Notes under the pieces: model-generated
The model's database searches: none
The model's input: only the letters and a program-made list of their open reading frames with translations
What the model was told of the DNA's origin: nothing
From: Humisphaera borealis
Lineage (GTDB): Bacteria; Planctomycetota; Phycisphaerae; Tepidisphaerales; Tepidisphaeraceae
Direction: 5' to 3'
Assembly (NCBI RefSeq): GCF_015169395.1
Contig: NZ_CP063458.1
Coordinates: forward strand, 7,027,954-7,091,953
DNA length: 64,000 nt
Shown: positions 16,898-25,840 of the stretch, piece by piece
How positions within the stretch are numbered: position 1 is the first letter of the stretch
Layout of the letters: the number at the start of each line of letters is the position of its first letter
Translations under genes and position numbers: made by a program

Positions 16898-17614
16898 GTG
16901 CTGCATTCGATCACTAGCGCCAGTCGCGTTGTTTACTCTATCGTCCTCGGGTTGCTTGCCGCTGCGGGTGCCATGTCCGGGTCGGCAGGGGCAGCGGAGC
17001 CGCCGGCCGGCAAGACGCCTGGGTCCCCCGCTGTCGAAGCCGCCCCGACAGAGTCTGTCGCCACAAAGCGGCCGATCGATCAGAAGGAGAAGTTCGGCTT
17101 CGGCAGGTTCGTGTCGTTCAAGGACGGTACGCTGACGCTCGAAAACAATGCCGGCGACTTGATCGTTTGGAACAAGATTCCCGAGAGCGCCAAGGCCCTC
17201 AAATACGACCCCGAGATCAATGACTACAAAGAAATCAAAGGCACAGCCGCCGCCCTCAAGGAGGTGAAGCCTGGCAGGTACATGATGGTCGGCGAGAAGA
17301 TGGCGTTCGTCCGGATCGGAGCGAGAGTCGAGCAGGTCAGGGGCACGTTCGTGTCGTTCAAGAACGAGCGGCTTCTGACGCTCGGCAAGGATCTCCCCGA
17401 GAGCTTCACCAAGCGATACGGAAACAACCTGCATTACAGCAAGTTCCGTGACGACGTACCCGTTTACGAGAGCGTCGACGGCGGCGAGTACAAGCTGATC
17501 GGGACCGCCAACAAGGTCCTGGGTAGCGTCAACGAAGGAACGCTCGTCATCGTTCACGGAGAGGGCGACGACAATATCACTCTCATTCAAATCGGCGAGC
17601 CGACGAAGAAGTAA
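16898..17614 (+). CDS. Secreted copy of the M56 sensor domain
   Basis: This protein of 238 residues starts at GTG 16898, with GAAAGG about ten bases upstream, giving a signal-like segment 'VVYSIVLGLLAAAGAMSGSA' and cleavage near 'AGAAEPP'. Residues about 68-238 are homologous along their full length to the C-terminal domain of the preceding M56 protein. Shared runs include 'GRFVSFKDGTLT', 'ESFTKxYGNN', 'YESVDGGEYK' and 'HGEGDDNIT'. Each copy has two internal repeats. Even the segment corresponding to the last membrane helix of the M56 protein is retained and now serves as signal peptide. An open frame extends upstream to 16799 but has no coding character. It may be a soluble ligand-binding partner or decoy of the sensor. 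Confidence 0.8.
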   Translation: MLHSITSASRVVYSIVLGLLAAAGAMSGSAGAAEPPAGKTPGSPAVEAAPTESVATKRPIDQKEKFGFGRFVSFKDGTLTLENNAGDLIVWNKIPESAKALKYDPEINDYKEIKGTAAALKEVKPGRYMMVGEKMAFVRIGARVEQVRGTFVSFKNERLLTLGKDLPESFTKRYGNNLHYSKFRDDVPVYESVDGGEYKLIGTANKVLGSVNEGTLVIVHGEGDDNITLIQIGEPTKK

Positions 17615-17705
17615 CCATTACGTGTTGACGCGACGTCGTGGCGTGGGCCCCAGCCCAGGGCGCACGATCCGAACTCCTGTGCCACCTAACCCGGGGCCTG
17701 CCGTG

Positions 17706-20042
17706 ATGAAGTGGACTGTATTCGCGTGCCTGTTGCTGTTTGCAACGGCTCTGTCCGCCGCGGAGCCCGTGACCTTCAATGCGCGCTCTGCCAATAGCGG
17801 CAACTGGTCGGACGTCGGCACCTGGGAAGCAGGTCGCAAGCCGCAGGCCGGCGACTTCGTTCAGATTCGTTCCGGGCACACGGTCGAGTACGACGTACAT
17901 TCCGGCGACGCGCTGCGCATGTTGCATGTCGCCGGGAATCTGCGGTTCTCGCGGACGAAGTCGACGTTGCTGGACGTCGGTCTGATCAAGATCGAGCCCG
18001 GCACGACGACCACCGAAGACGGATTCGACTGCCACGACGACGCACCCGCGGCGCTCCCCGGCGGCGTTAAGCCGGCGCTGGAGATCGGCTCGCGGGAGTC
18101 GCCGATCCCCGCAGGCATCAAGGCAACGATTCGTCTTCGGCATCACAAGGGCACCAACGCCGAAACGCTCCCTGCGATCATCGCCTGTGGCGGACGATTC
18201 GATGTGCATGGCGAACCCATGGCTCGAACCTGGCTCAAGCTGGCCAAACCGGCAGGCCCCGGTGACACTCGGATCACGCTCGAATCGGCGGTCCCTGACT
18301 GGCGCGTGGGGGATCGGATCATCGTCACGACCGGCGACCTGAAGGGGCCGGACGCCGGCGGCGGGTTTCGCCAGGGGCTCGGCCGACCGAAGAAGCCGGG
18401 CACCGAGGAATGCCTTATCAAGGCTGTCGACGGCGCGGTGCTGACCCTCGATCGCGCCTTGAAGTTCGTCCATCACGGCCAGGGCCTGATGCGGTGCGAG
18501 GCCGCGAACCTCTCCCGGAACGTCGTCATCGAATCGGCCGAGCCCGGCGGTGTGCGCGGACACACGATGTACCACCGCGATTCCATCGGCGGCATCAGCT
18601 ACGCCGAGTTCCGGCACCTCGGCAAGGACGGCGTACTCGGCAAGTACCCGATCCACTTTCACCTCGTCCGCGACACCATGCGGGGCAGCGGCGTGATCGG
18701 CGCAAGTATTTGGGACTCGCACAACCGCTGGGTCACCATTCACGGCACCGACCATCTGATCGTCCGCGATTGCGTCGGCTACCAGTCGCGCGGCCACGGC
18801 TACTTCCTCGAAGACGCGACCGAGCAATGGAACCTGCTCGACCGCAATCTCGCCGTGCAGGCGTTCGGTTCAGCTCCACTGCCCAAACAAGTCCTGTCGT
18901 ATGACCCCAACGACGGCGCTGGGTTCTGGTGGGCCAACGGGCGGAATACGCTCACACGCAATGTCTCCTGCGAAAACGACCGTTACGGCTATCACTTTCA
19001 GATCGTCAAAACGTCGGTCTTCGATCCCGTCATGCAGCTGAGAGGGCCCGATGGCAAGTCCGCCGGCCAGGACGTTCGCGCGGTGCCATTCCTTCGCTTC
19101 GAAGACAACGAGTCGCACGGCAATGGACTTTTCGGATTCCGTTTCGGCGACGAGGTTCACGGCTCCGTCGGCGGAACCCCTCAGCACCCCTTTGTGGTAC
19201 GCAACCTGCGGAGCTGGCAAGAGCACTACGCGGTCCGGCCCAACGTGCGTTGCTTCATGCTCGACGGTCTGAAGGTCCGCAACGCCGCCTACGGCATTTA
19301 CCACCCCGACTATGATCTTCACGTCTACCGCGATATCGAGTTGGACAACGTGACCGCAGAGCCGATCAACGGCGGGCACGACGACGACAGCCTTGCCGAC
19401 GGCGACTTCACCTACGAACGCCTGACGTTCCGAAACTGCCGCCTCGGCCGCGATCCCCTCGTGCAACTCACGCACCGGGCAGCGAAACCAGGGCTCTCAG
19501 GGCATTTTCGCGGGATCGTCGTCATCAACAGCGTGTCGAACGACGGCGTCGTCAACTTCGGCGGCGGGCCTCGGACCAACCGCGTTGACAATCCAGTCCG
19601 TTACTACTTTCACGATTGGCCAGCCGCCGGCGAAGTCACTCGTGTCATCAGCGAAAGATCGCTCGACATCGAGAGCCGCGGAGATTTTCGAATCATCGAC
19701 GGCTGGACCGGCGGCGAAGCGCGGGCTGGCATCGCAGCGGGTGTCGTCTTTCCCCAACTACTTCATTTATCGGACAACCTTCCTCCTGCTACCCTGATCA
19801 CCCAAGTGCGAACGGAAGACAATCGCCGAATCGTATCGGGCGTCTCCCATGACAACGGTGAGATCGCTACCGTTTCCGTCAATGGTCAACCCGCCACGAT
19901 CACAGCACGCCACGCCGGTGTGGCTGACTGGACGATCACGCTTGAGGCGTCGAACGACCGAGCTTACGTTGGCCGGTCTGTGGACCGCGCGGGTAACGTC
20001 GAACACACGACACACCAGCGATTTGAAAGCGATCGTCGCTGA
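17706..20042 (+). CDS. Secreted G8-domain beta-helix protein
   Basis: This 778-residue protein starts MKWTVFACLLLFATALSAAE (signal peptide; ATG 17706 chosen for it). Residues 25-180 match the G8 domain: 'SDVGTWEAGRKPQAGDFVQI' at the start, then 'EIGSRESPIPAG'. Residues 200-650 look like a right-handed beta helix with 'GKYPIHFHLVRD', 'DSHNRWVTIHGTDHL' and 'GYFLEDATEQWNLLDRNL'. This combination is found in the animal CEMIP/TMEM2 hyaluronan-processing proteins and in bacterial surface proteins. The last 90 residues are Ig-like. The gene lies 91 bases after the secreted sensor-domain gene on the same strand and could be co-transcribed with the blaI group. A polysaccharide substrate is likely but inferred. 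Confidence 0.8.
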   Translation: MKWTVFACLLLFATALSAAEPVTFNARSANSGNWSDVGTWEAGRKPQAGDFVQIRSGHTVEYDVHSGDALRMLHVAGNLRFSRTKSTLLDVGLIKIEPGTTTTEDGFDCHDDAPAALPGGVKPALEIGSRESPIPAGIKATIRLRHHKGTNAETLPAIIACGGRFDVHGEPMARTWLKLAKPAGPGDTRITLESAVPDWRVGDRIIVTTGDLKGPDAGGGFRQGLGRPKKPGTEECLIKAVDGAVLTLDRALKFVHHGQGLMRCEAANLSRNVVIESAEPGGVRGHTMYHRDSIGGISYAEFRHLGKDGVLGKYPIHFHLVRDTMRGSGVIGASIWDSHNRWVTIHGTDHLIVRDCVGYQSRGHGYFLEDATEQWNLLDRNLAVQAFGSAPLPKQVLSYDPNDGAGFWWANGRNTLTRNVSCENDRYGYHFQIVKTSVFDPVMQLRGPDGKSAGQDVRAVPFLRFEDNESHGNGLFGFRFGDEVHGSVGGTPQHPFVVRNLRSWQEHYAVRPNVRCFMLDGLKVRNAAYGIYHPDYDLHVYRDIELDNVTAEPINGGHDDDSLADGDFTYERLTFRNCRLGRDPLVQLTHRAAKPGLSGHFRGIVVINSVSNDGVVNFGGGPRTNRVDNPVRYYFHDWPAAGEVTRVISERSLDIESRGDFRIIDGWTGGEARAGIAAGVVFPQLLHLSDNLPPATLITQVRTEDNRRIVSGVSHDNGEIATVSVNGQPATITARHAGVADWTITLEASNDRAYVGRSVDRAGNVEHTTHQRFESDRR

Positions 20043-20157
20043 TTTAACGTTCTGCAAGTTCCACCTTTGGAAGGCGCGACGGAACTTGGTCCCGCTCTGC
20101 GGCATGGCGACTGCGTCGAGATTCCGTCGTCCAGTCAATGCGGACTAGGTCAAGAGA

Positions 20158-20691
20158 TCATCTCAACTCCGCCGCCGAGAGATGCTCTTCCCGGCTGATG
20201 TCCGGTTCCGAACCGGTCAGCATTCCCTTGGCGATTTCGAAAAGGGCTCGCGGGCGGGAGTGCTTGCTCTTGGTGTAGACGACCGAGACGGCGTCTACCA
20301 GGATCAATGCCAGCCGAGGGTCGTCGGGGCCGCCGTTGCGGTTGCCGCCTTCGTCGCCGAACCAGGCCTGCCAGTCGGGCTGATGCAGCTCCCGGATGAG
20401 CCTGCGGTCCTGGCTCAGTGTCGCCTTGCCGCTGACCGACACCCACTCATACGTGCCGTGGTTGTAGTAGCCCAGGTTCACATTCGGATCGTCCTCGAGC
20501 TCGTCGATTTTCTGAGTCTCGATATTGGTGACGAACCAGAGGTCGGCGATCGGATTTCGCTTCTGCGTCGCCATCGGACGCGTCACGAGAAGACCATCGG
20601 ATCGACGGGTGGTCATGAGCGCGATCTTCATCTCCTTGATCAGGTCGTACAGTTCGTCGAGCTTCTTCGCCGTTGGCGTGGTTTCAGTCAT
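20158..20691 (-). CDS. Pyridoxamine-phosphate-oxidase-fold (general stress 26-like) protein
   Basis: This 177-residue protein starts at ATG 20691 with AGGTGA eight bases upstream. The fold is the split-barrel flavin-binding type: 'KIALMTTRRSDGLLVTRPMA' early, 'DLWFVTNIETQKIDELEDD' in the middle, 'EWVSVSGKATLSQDRRLIR' after that. It lacks the full PdxH signature, so a role in pyridoxal synthesis is unlikely. Similarity is to the general-stress-protein-26 type, which binds FMN or related cofactors. It is divergent from the esterase gene and convergent with the G8 gene. Confidence 0.8.
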   Translation of the reverse strand: MTETTPTAKKLDELYDLIKEMKIALMTTRRSDGLLVTRPMATQKRNPIADLWFVTNIETQKIDELEDDPNVNLGYYNHGTYEWVSVSGKATLSQDRRLIRELHQPDWQAWFGDEGGNRNGGPDDPRLALILVDAVSVVYTKSKHSRPRALFEIAKGMLTGSEPDISREEHLSAAELR

Positions 20692-20994
20692 GGTGTTCAC
20701 CTGAAACGATGCTACGCACTTGCCCACCCGCTCGGACCTGCGAAAGCCGCGTTAAAAGTGCATCATGCTTCAAGCGACCACGACGATGCGAACGACCGGA
20801 CCTCTGCGTGGTATCGAACTTCGGCATCACGTCATTTGTTCTGCTTCGGCGACACAGGAAAGCGAGACCTTCAAATGATCCATCTGCGTAACCCAAGGCA
20901 GGAAAGCCACAAAGGCACAGGGGCACAGACGGCCAACTCTGCCCGATGGACCTGGGGCGAACTCGACTTGCTTCAAAAGAACGTTCGCACGACC
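20692..20994. other. Divergent intergenic region with half of an inverted repeat
   Basis: This 303-base region lies between divergent genes. It holds the left arm (20906-20932) of the inverted repeat that extends into the esterase signal region. The in-frame ATG at 20875 is possible but lies ahead of the repeat. No clear promoter hexamers were found. Confidence 0.4.
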
Positions 20995-21039
20995 GTGCTG
21001 AAGACCCGTTTGCCCTCCGTGTCTCTGCGCCTCTGTGGC
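20906..21039. repeat. Inverted repeat across the esterase start
   Basis: The arms at 20906-20932 and 21013-21039 match at 21 of 27 positions as inverted copies (GCCACAAAGGCACAGGGGCA on the left). The right arm lies inside the beginning of the esterase frame and encodes part of its putative signal peptide. Confidence 0.6.
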
Positions 21040-23253
21040 GTTCTCGTCCGCACGGCGTGCGTGCTGGTCGTCGCTGCACTGGCGCAAGCCGCATCCGCCG
21101 ATGCCCCGCGCGTTCTGCCGGCCGGTACGCTTCCGGCGGATAGTCGGCTCGAGCCATTGAAGGACCTCAACGGCTACTTTCCGTTCACGCCGCCGACGGA
21201 CAAAGACGCCTGGGCGAAGCGGGCGGATTACGTCCGGCGGCAGATCCTGGTGTCGCAGGGCCTCTGGCCGATGCCGACGAAGACGCCGCTGAACGCCGTC
21301 ATCCACGGCAGCATCGATTGCGGCGACTACACGGTCGAGAAGGTTTACTTCGAAAGCGTGCCGGGGCTGTTCGTCACGGGGAACCTCTACCGGCCGAAGG
21401 GATCGACCGGAATCGGAGCGCCGCCGCTGAAATACCCCGCCGTGATGTTCGCCCACGGTCATTGGAAAGACGCCCGGCTCTCCGAAGAGTCTGAAGCGAA
21501 TGTTCGCAAGGAGATCGCCACCGGCCAGGAGCGCTTCGAGAAAGGCGGCCGCAGCCGGTTCCAGTCGATGTGCGTGCAGCTTGCCCGCATGGGGTGCATC
21601 GTCTGGCAGTGGGACATGCTGAGCGATTCTGACGCGATCCAGTTCTCTGCCCAGACCGTGCATCGCTTCGCCAAGCAGCGGCCGGAGTTCAACACGCTCG
21701 AGAACTGGGGCCTCTACAGTGCACAGGCCGAAGCCCGTCTGCAGAGCATCATGGGCCTGCAGACGCTCAATGCCGTCCGCTCGCTCGACTTCCTGATGAC
21801 CCTGCCCGAGATCGATCCCAAGCGCATCGCGATCACCGGTGCCAGCGGCGGCGGCACGCAGACGATGCTGCTGGCGGCGATCGATCCGCGCATCACGCTG
21901 TCGTTCCCCGCCGTCATGGTCAGCACGGCGATGCAGGGGGGCTGCACCTGTGAGAGCTCGTCGCTGCTCCGCGTCAACACCGGCAACATCGAGTTCGCCG
22001 GGCTGTTCGCGCCCAAGCCGCAGGGCATGACGACCGCCAACGACTGGACGAAGGAGATGTCCACCAAGGGCTTCCCCGAGCTTCAGCAGCTCTACAAGTT
22101 TCTGGGCGCGCCGAACAACGTGATGCTCCATCGCGGCGAGCACTTTCCGCACAACTACAATGCCGTCTCGCGGTCGGCCTTCTACACGTTGCTGAACAAG
22201 CACTTCAAGCTCGGCTTTCCCGAGCCGGTGATCGAGAAAGACTTCGAGCCCCTGACACGCGCGCAGCTCACGGTGTGGGATGACAAACACCCCGCGCCCA
22301 AGGCCGACGACGCCGACTTCGAACGCAAGCTACTCAAGTGGCTCGCCGACGACGCTGACAAGCAGCTTCGTTCCGCCGCCGCATCGCTCGAGGGTCTGAA
22401 GAAGGAGATCGCGCCGGCGGTCGAAGTGCTTATCGGCCGCAGCATCGCGACGGCGGGTAAGGGCGAGTGGGAACTGAAGCTCAAGACCGACCGCGGTGAC
22501 TACATCGAAATGAACGGCCTGCTTAGGAACAAGACGTATAAGGAAGAGCTACCGGTCGTCTGGCTCTTTCCGAAGGACTGGGACGGGCATGCGGTGGTCT
22601 GGCTCGGCGACGGCGGCAAGTCTTCGCTGTACACCGCCGACGGTAAGGTGCAGCCCGATGTGCTGCGGCTGGTGAAGTCGGGCGCGACGGTGCTGGGGAT
22701 CGATCTGCTGATGCAGGGCGAATTCCTCGCGGAGGGACAGCCATTGAAGGAGACCCGAAAGGTCGCCAACCCGCGCGAATTTGCCGGCTACACCTTCGGC
22801 TACAACCATGCGCTGTTTGCCCAGCGGACCCACGACGTGCTGACGGCGGTGAGTTTCCTGCGGACGGCGGAGTACGGGTCGCACCCGAAGGTGACCCGGG
22901 TTGACGTGGTCGGGCTCGGCGGGACCGGGCCGATCGTTGCCGCCGCCCGGGCGATCGCCGGCGGCCAGATCGACCGCGCCGCGGTGGACACCGGGGGTTT
23001 CCGGTTCGGCAAGCTGCTGGATTACCGCGACCCGCAGTTTCTGCCGGGTGGGGCCAAGTACCTTGATGTGCCCGGTCTGCTCGCGCTCAGTGCTCCGCAC
23101 CCGCTCTGGCTGGCCGGCGAGGGCAACGGGGTGGACCTTGTGACCGCCGCCTATGCCCCCGACGGGAATGCGAGCCGGCTGACACTCGCGCCGGTGGATA
23201 AGGCTCGAGCCGCGGCATCGGCGACGGATTGGCTGCTGAAACAAGGGATTTGA
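20995..23253 (+). CDS. Secreted acetyl-xylan-esterase-like alpha/beta hydrolase
   Basis: This 752-residue protein begins here at GTG 20995. ATG 20875 and GTG 21019 are alternatives, and a hydrophobic signal 'RTACVLVVAALAQAASA' follows in all of them. The catalytic domain has the nucleophile elbow 'ITGASGGGTQTMLLAAIDPR' and 'VPGLFVTGNLYRPKG', typical of family-7 abhydrolases and acetyl xylan esterases. A second alpha/beta-like half follows after residue 500 ('VDVVGLGGTGPIVAAARAI'), as in related long planctomycete esterases. The frame is open far upstream (from 20182), but that part overlaps the divergent oxidase gene and is a shadow. Deacylation of plant polysaccharide is a family-based inference. 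Confidence 0.8.
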   Translation: MLKTRLPSVSLRLCGVLVRTACVLVVAALAQAASADAPRVLPAGTLPADSRLEPLKDLNGYFPFTPPTDKDAWAKRADYVRRQILVSQGLWPMPTKTPLNAVIHGSIDCGDYTVEKVYFESVPGLFVTGNLYRPKGSTGIGAPPLKYPAVMFAHGHWKDARLSEESEANVRKEIATGQERFEKGGRSRFQSMCVQLARMGCIVWQWDMLSDSDAIQFSAQTVHRFAKQRPEFNTLENWGLYSAQAEARLQSIMGLQTLNAVRSLDFLMTLPEIDPKRIAITGASGGGTQTMLLAAIDPRITLSFPAVMVSTAMQGGCTCESSSLLRVNTGNIEFAGLFAPKPQGMTTANDWTKEMSTKGFPELQQLYKFLGAPNNVMLHRGEHFPHNYNAVSRSAFYTLLNKHFKLGFPEPVIEKDFEPLTRAQLTVWDDKHPAPKADDADFERKLLKWLADDADKQLRSAAASLEGLKKEIAPAVEVLIGRSIATAGKGEWELKLKTDRGDYIEMNGLLRNKTYKEELPVVWLFPKDWDGHAVVWLGDGGKSSLYTADGKVQPDVLRLVKSGATVLGIDLLMQGEFLAEGQPLKETRKVANPREFAGYTFGYNHALFAQRTHDVLTAVSFLRTAEYGSHPKVTRVDVVGLGGTGPIVAAARAIAGGQIDRAAVDTGGFRFGKLLDYRDPQFLPGGAKYLDVPGLLALSAPHPLWLAGEGNGVDLVTAAYAPDGNASRLTLAPVDKARAAASATDWLLKQGI

Positions 23254-23280
23254 AGAATCTGTTCAGGAAAATAGGGAAGT

Positions 23281-23308
23281 TAGACAACGCGGAACGGGGT
23301 CCGATAAT
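23281..23308 (+). promoter_or_regulatory. Sigma-70-like promoter for the cold-shock gene
   Basis: TAGACA (23281-23286), a 16-base spacer and GATAAT (23303-23308) each differ from consensus by one base. They predict a leader of about 330 bases before the cold-shock ATG. Confidence 0.55.
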
Positions 23309-23646
23309 AGACAGGAACATGCCGAGAGGTTTGTAGCTCTGGGAGAGACATTTCGTCGGGGATCGCCGGAATGTTTGAGCGTCTCATCGGTGGTGTGAAA
23401 AAGGGAGAACCACGTCTTGTGCCTTGCGACTTTCGGGTCGTTGCGTTGTAGGGGTTGTCGTACACATCCGCTCGGTGCCTGCCGTCGCCCGGCACGCTGC
23501 ACGCAGTTGCGTGGCCTCATCGGGTGATCAGCGAGCACCGTCCAACGCCTTGGAAGTGGCCGGTCATTCTGTTGTGTTCGCCGTATGGCACGCGCCCTGC
23601 GCGTGGGTTCTCCGTTGGGCGAGTCATCATTTCATTGGAGTTGGCC
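23309..23646 (+). other. Long leader of the cold-shock gene
   Basis: About 340 bases without a reading frame of coding character lie between the putative promoter and the cold-shock gene. Cold-shock genes often have long structured leaders; no named RNA motif was recognised here. TTGGAG at 23635-23640 is the ribosome site. Confidence 0.4.
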
Positions 23647-24036
23647 ATGCCTACCGGTCCGGTTAAGTGGTTCGATTCGAAAAAGGGTTTCGGCTTCATC
23701 GTCAGCCCCGACGGTGAGGACGTTTTTGTTCATTTCTCCAGCATCGAAGGGGACGGCTTTCGGTCCCTTCGCGACGGCGAGACCGTCGAATACGAAATGC
23801 GGAAGACCGACAAGGGACTGGCCGCGGATCATGTCCGTCGGCTGATCGCCGAGGTCGCGGAGATCGCTGTCGATCAGGTTCGTGAGACGCGTGACGTTCG
23901 CGGCCCGCGCGAGGTCAACGGCAACGTGCTGCATCCGCAGGAGCGGCCGGGGCAGTCGGCCCGGTTCCGTGGCAGCCCGGCCGGGAGCATGGGCCGTCCC
24001 AGCCGCGTGCCGCAGGGCCATGCCCATCGGTACTGA
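23647..24036 (+). CDS. Cold-shock-domain protein with C-terminal tail
   Basis: This 129-residue protein starts [20 protein letters not shown]. The cold-shock domain (residues 3-66) has both nucleic-acid-binding motifs, KGFGFI and DVFVHF, and ends with '[11 protein letters not shown]'. A 60-residue tail without predicted structure follows, rich in Arg, Gly, Pro and Gln. Standard CspA proteins stop at about 70 residues. TTGGAG six bases before ATG 23647 fixes the start; an upstream in-frame extension of 64 codons is noncoding in character. It is likely an RNA chaperone active at low temperature or in general growth; the tail could add RNA affinity. Confidence 0.88.
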   Translation: MPTGPVKWFDSKKGFGFIVSPDGEDVFVHFSSIEGDGFRSLRDGETVEYEMRKTDKGLAADHVRRLIAEVAEIAVDQVRETRDVRGPREVNGNVLHPQERPGQSARFRGSPAGSMGRPSRVPQGHAHRY

Positions 24037-24340
24037 TTGCCCGTGCGAGCCGCGCCCGCAGGGAGGTGGTCGCGGCTCGCATGTCACGCTCGGCGCGATT
24101 CACGGCCGGACCCAGCCGTCATATACACTACAGCCACCCCAGGTTGACCACTCGGGGCCGGCGGACATCGTTTAGGTGTTTCTCGCATCTTCTGCCGCGC
24201 GGCTGATTTGCCGATGCTTACGCAAAGTACCCCCGCATCGACAGCTCCGGCCGTCGAAACGGGTACTGCGTGCCTTGGTCAAATCGGCCTGCGTCGAGCG
24301 GGCGACCGAAGGACGTCCTCTTCGACAGGGACAACCACCG
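24037..24340. other. Intergenic, one stem-loop
   Basis: This 304-base gap contains a hairpin: GTGCGAGCCGCG (24043-24054) pairs with 24071-24082 at 11 of 12 positions. It directly follows the cold-shock stop and may end that transcript, although no T-run follows. Nothing else was recognised. Confidence 0.45.
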
Positions 24341-25684
24341 ATGTCTGACGGTGCCGCCGATACGACGTTTCCCACCAGCAGGTCCTACGCCAACAGCCGA
24401 AAGCTGCAGGCGGTCGCGCACGCGTTGATTCCCGGCGGCGCGCACACCTACGCCAAGGGGGACGACCAGTTCCCCGAAGATTCCCCAGGTTTCATGGCCC
24501 GCGGGCAGGGCGCGCATGCCTGGGATGTCGATGGCAACGAGTTCATCGAGTACGGCATTGGGTTGCGGTCGGTCATCCTCGGCCACGCTTACGAGCCGGT
24601 CATCCGCGCCGCCGCGGCCGCTTTGCCGATGGGCGTCAACTTCACCCGGCCGCACCAGGTGGAAGTCGAAGCCGCCGAGGCCGTCCTGTCGCTGGTCAAC
24701 CAGGACATGATCAAGTTCGCCAAGCACGGCTCGGACGTCGTTACCGCCGCCGTCAAGCTGTCGCGCGCCTTTACGGGGCGCGACATGATCGCGGTCTGCG
24801 GCGACCACCCGTTCTTCGCGGTCGACGACTGGTTCATCGGCACCACCGCGATGAACGCCGGCATTCCGCTCTACACGCAGCTGCTCACCCAGAAGTTCAA
24901 GTACAACGACCTGGCGAGCCTGCAGGCGCTGTTCGACCAATTCCCCGACAAGATTGCCTGCGTGGTCATGGAGGCCGAGAACACCGAGGCCCCGCAGCCC
25001 GGCTATCTGCAGAAGGTGCAGGACCTCTGCCGCCGCAAGGGCGCGGTCTTTGTGATGGACGAGATCATCACCGGCTTCCGCTGGCACAACGGCGGAGCCC
25101 AGGCTTTCCACGGGGTTAAGCCGGACCTGTGCTCGTTCGGCAAGGCGATGGCCAACGGGTTCAGCGTGTCGGCGCTGTGCGGCCGACGCGACATCATGGA
25201 GCAGGGCGGCCTGCGGTCCGACCGCAAGCGCGTCTTCACCCTCAGCACCACTCACGGCGGCGAAACCCACGCGCTGGCCGCCTGCATCGCGACGATGAAC
25301 GAGTACAAGAGCCGCGACGTCATCGGCACGCTCTGGCGGCAGGGCAAACGGCTGCAGGACGGCGTCGACCGCATCATCGATTCGCTCGGCATCCGTGACT
25401 ACTTCCATCTCGTCGGCCGCCCGGCGGCCCTGATCTACGTCACCAAGGACGCCGACAAAACCCGCAGCCAGCAGTTCCGCACGCTGTTCCTCCAGGAGAT
25501 GATCAAGCGAGGCGTCATCTGCCCGAACCTGATCGTCTCGGCCGCCCACACTGACGCCGACATCGATCGCACGATCGCGGTCGTGGGTGAATCGCTGGAG
25601 GTGTACAAGAAGGCGCTGGAAGAAGGCGTCTACCGATATCTCGCCGGTCGGCCGGTTAAGCCGGTGGCGCGGGCGTACAACTAG
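24341..25684 (+). CDS. Class-III aminotransferase, glutamate-semialdehyde-mutase type
   Basis: This 447-residue PLP enzyme shows 'DVDGNEFIEYGIGLRSVILGH' near residues 60-80, 'KHGSDVVTAAVKLSR' near 130, 'VFVMDEIITGFRWHNGG' near 240 and the PLP lysine in 'LCSFGKAMANGFS'. This is the HemL-like branch of class-III aminotransferases. The environment contains no haem genes, and similar stand-alone members act in polysaccharide or nucleotide-sugar pathways, so a hemL name is not given. ATG 24341 is the start; the 55-codon in-frame extension upstream is rich in Arg and Cys and looks noncoding. The substrate is unknown. Confidence 0.8.
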   Translation: MSDGAADTTFPTSRSYANSRKLQAVAHALIPGGAHTYAKGDDQFPEDSPGFMARGQGAHAWDVDGNEFIEYGIGLRSVILGHAYEPVIRAAAAALPMGVNFTRPHQVEVEAAEAVLSLVNQDMIKFAKHGSDVVTAAVKLSRAFTGRDMIAVCGDHPFFAVDDWFIGTTAMNAGIPLYTQLLTQKFKYNDLASLQALFDQFPDKIACVVMEAENTEAPQPGYLQKVQDLCRRKGAVFVMDEIITGFRWHNGGAQAFHGVKPDLCSFGKAMANGFSVSALCGRRDIMEQGGLRSDRKRVFTLSTTHGGETHALAACIATMNEYKSRDVIGTLWRQGKRLQDGVDRIIDSLGIRDYFHLVGRPAALIYVTKDADKTRSQQFRTLFLQEMIKRGVICPNLIVSAAHTDADIDRTIAVVGESLEVYKKALEEGVYRYLAGRPVKPVARAYN

Positions 25685-25800
25685 CGGGGAAGAATCTGGC
25701 AAGGGGGCAGCACCGCCCGGCCGCCTTCTGCCGGTCGGGCGCAAAGTCATTCACATCAGTGGCTTAGTGTCACGTGGAGTTTCCGTCGGGGGGCTTCCTA

Positions 25801-25828
25801 TTGACGCGCGTTCCCGGGTCGGTAGCAT
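25801..25828 (+). promoter_or_regulatory. Sigma-70-like promoter of the riboswitch-permease unit
   Basis: TTGACG (25801-25806), a 16-base spacer and TAGCAT (25823-25828) place a transcription start near 25835, just before the riboswitch aptamer. Confidence 0.55.
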
Positions 25829-25840
25829 TTGTCCCCTTCG

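Noticed and set aside
20182-20994. N-terminal 271 codons of the esterase frame
   Set aside because: They overlap the divergent FMN-type gene in antisense and lack signal or domain features.
24341-25684. Naming the aminotransferase hemL
   Set aside because: The fold is right, but there is no haem context and stand-alone relatives act in other pathways.
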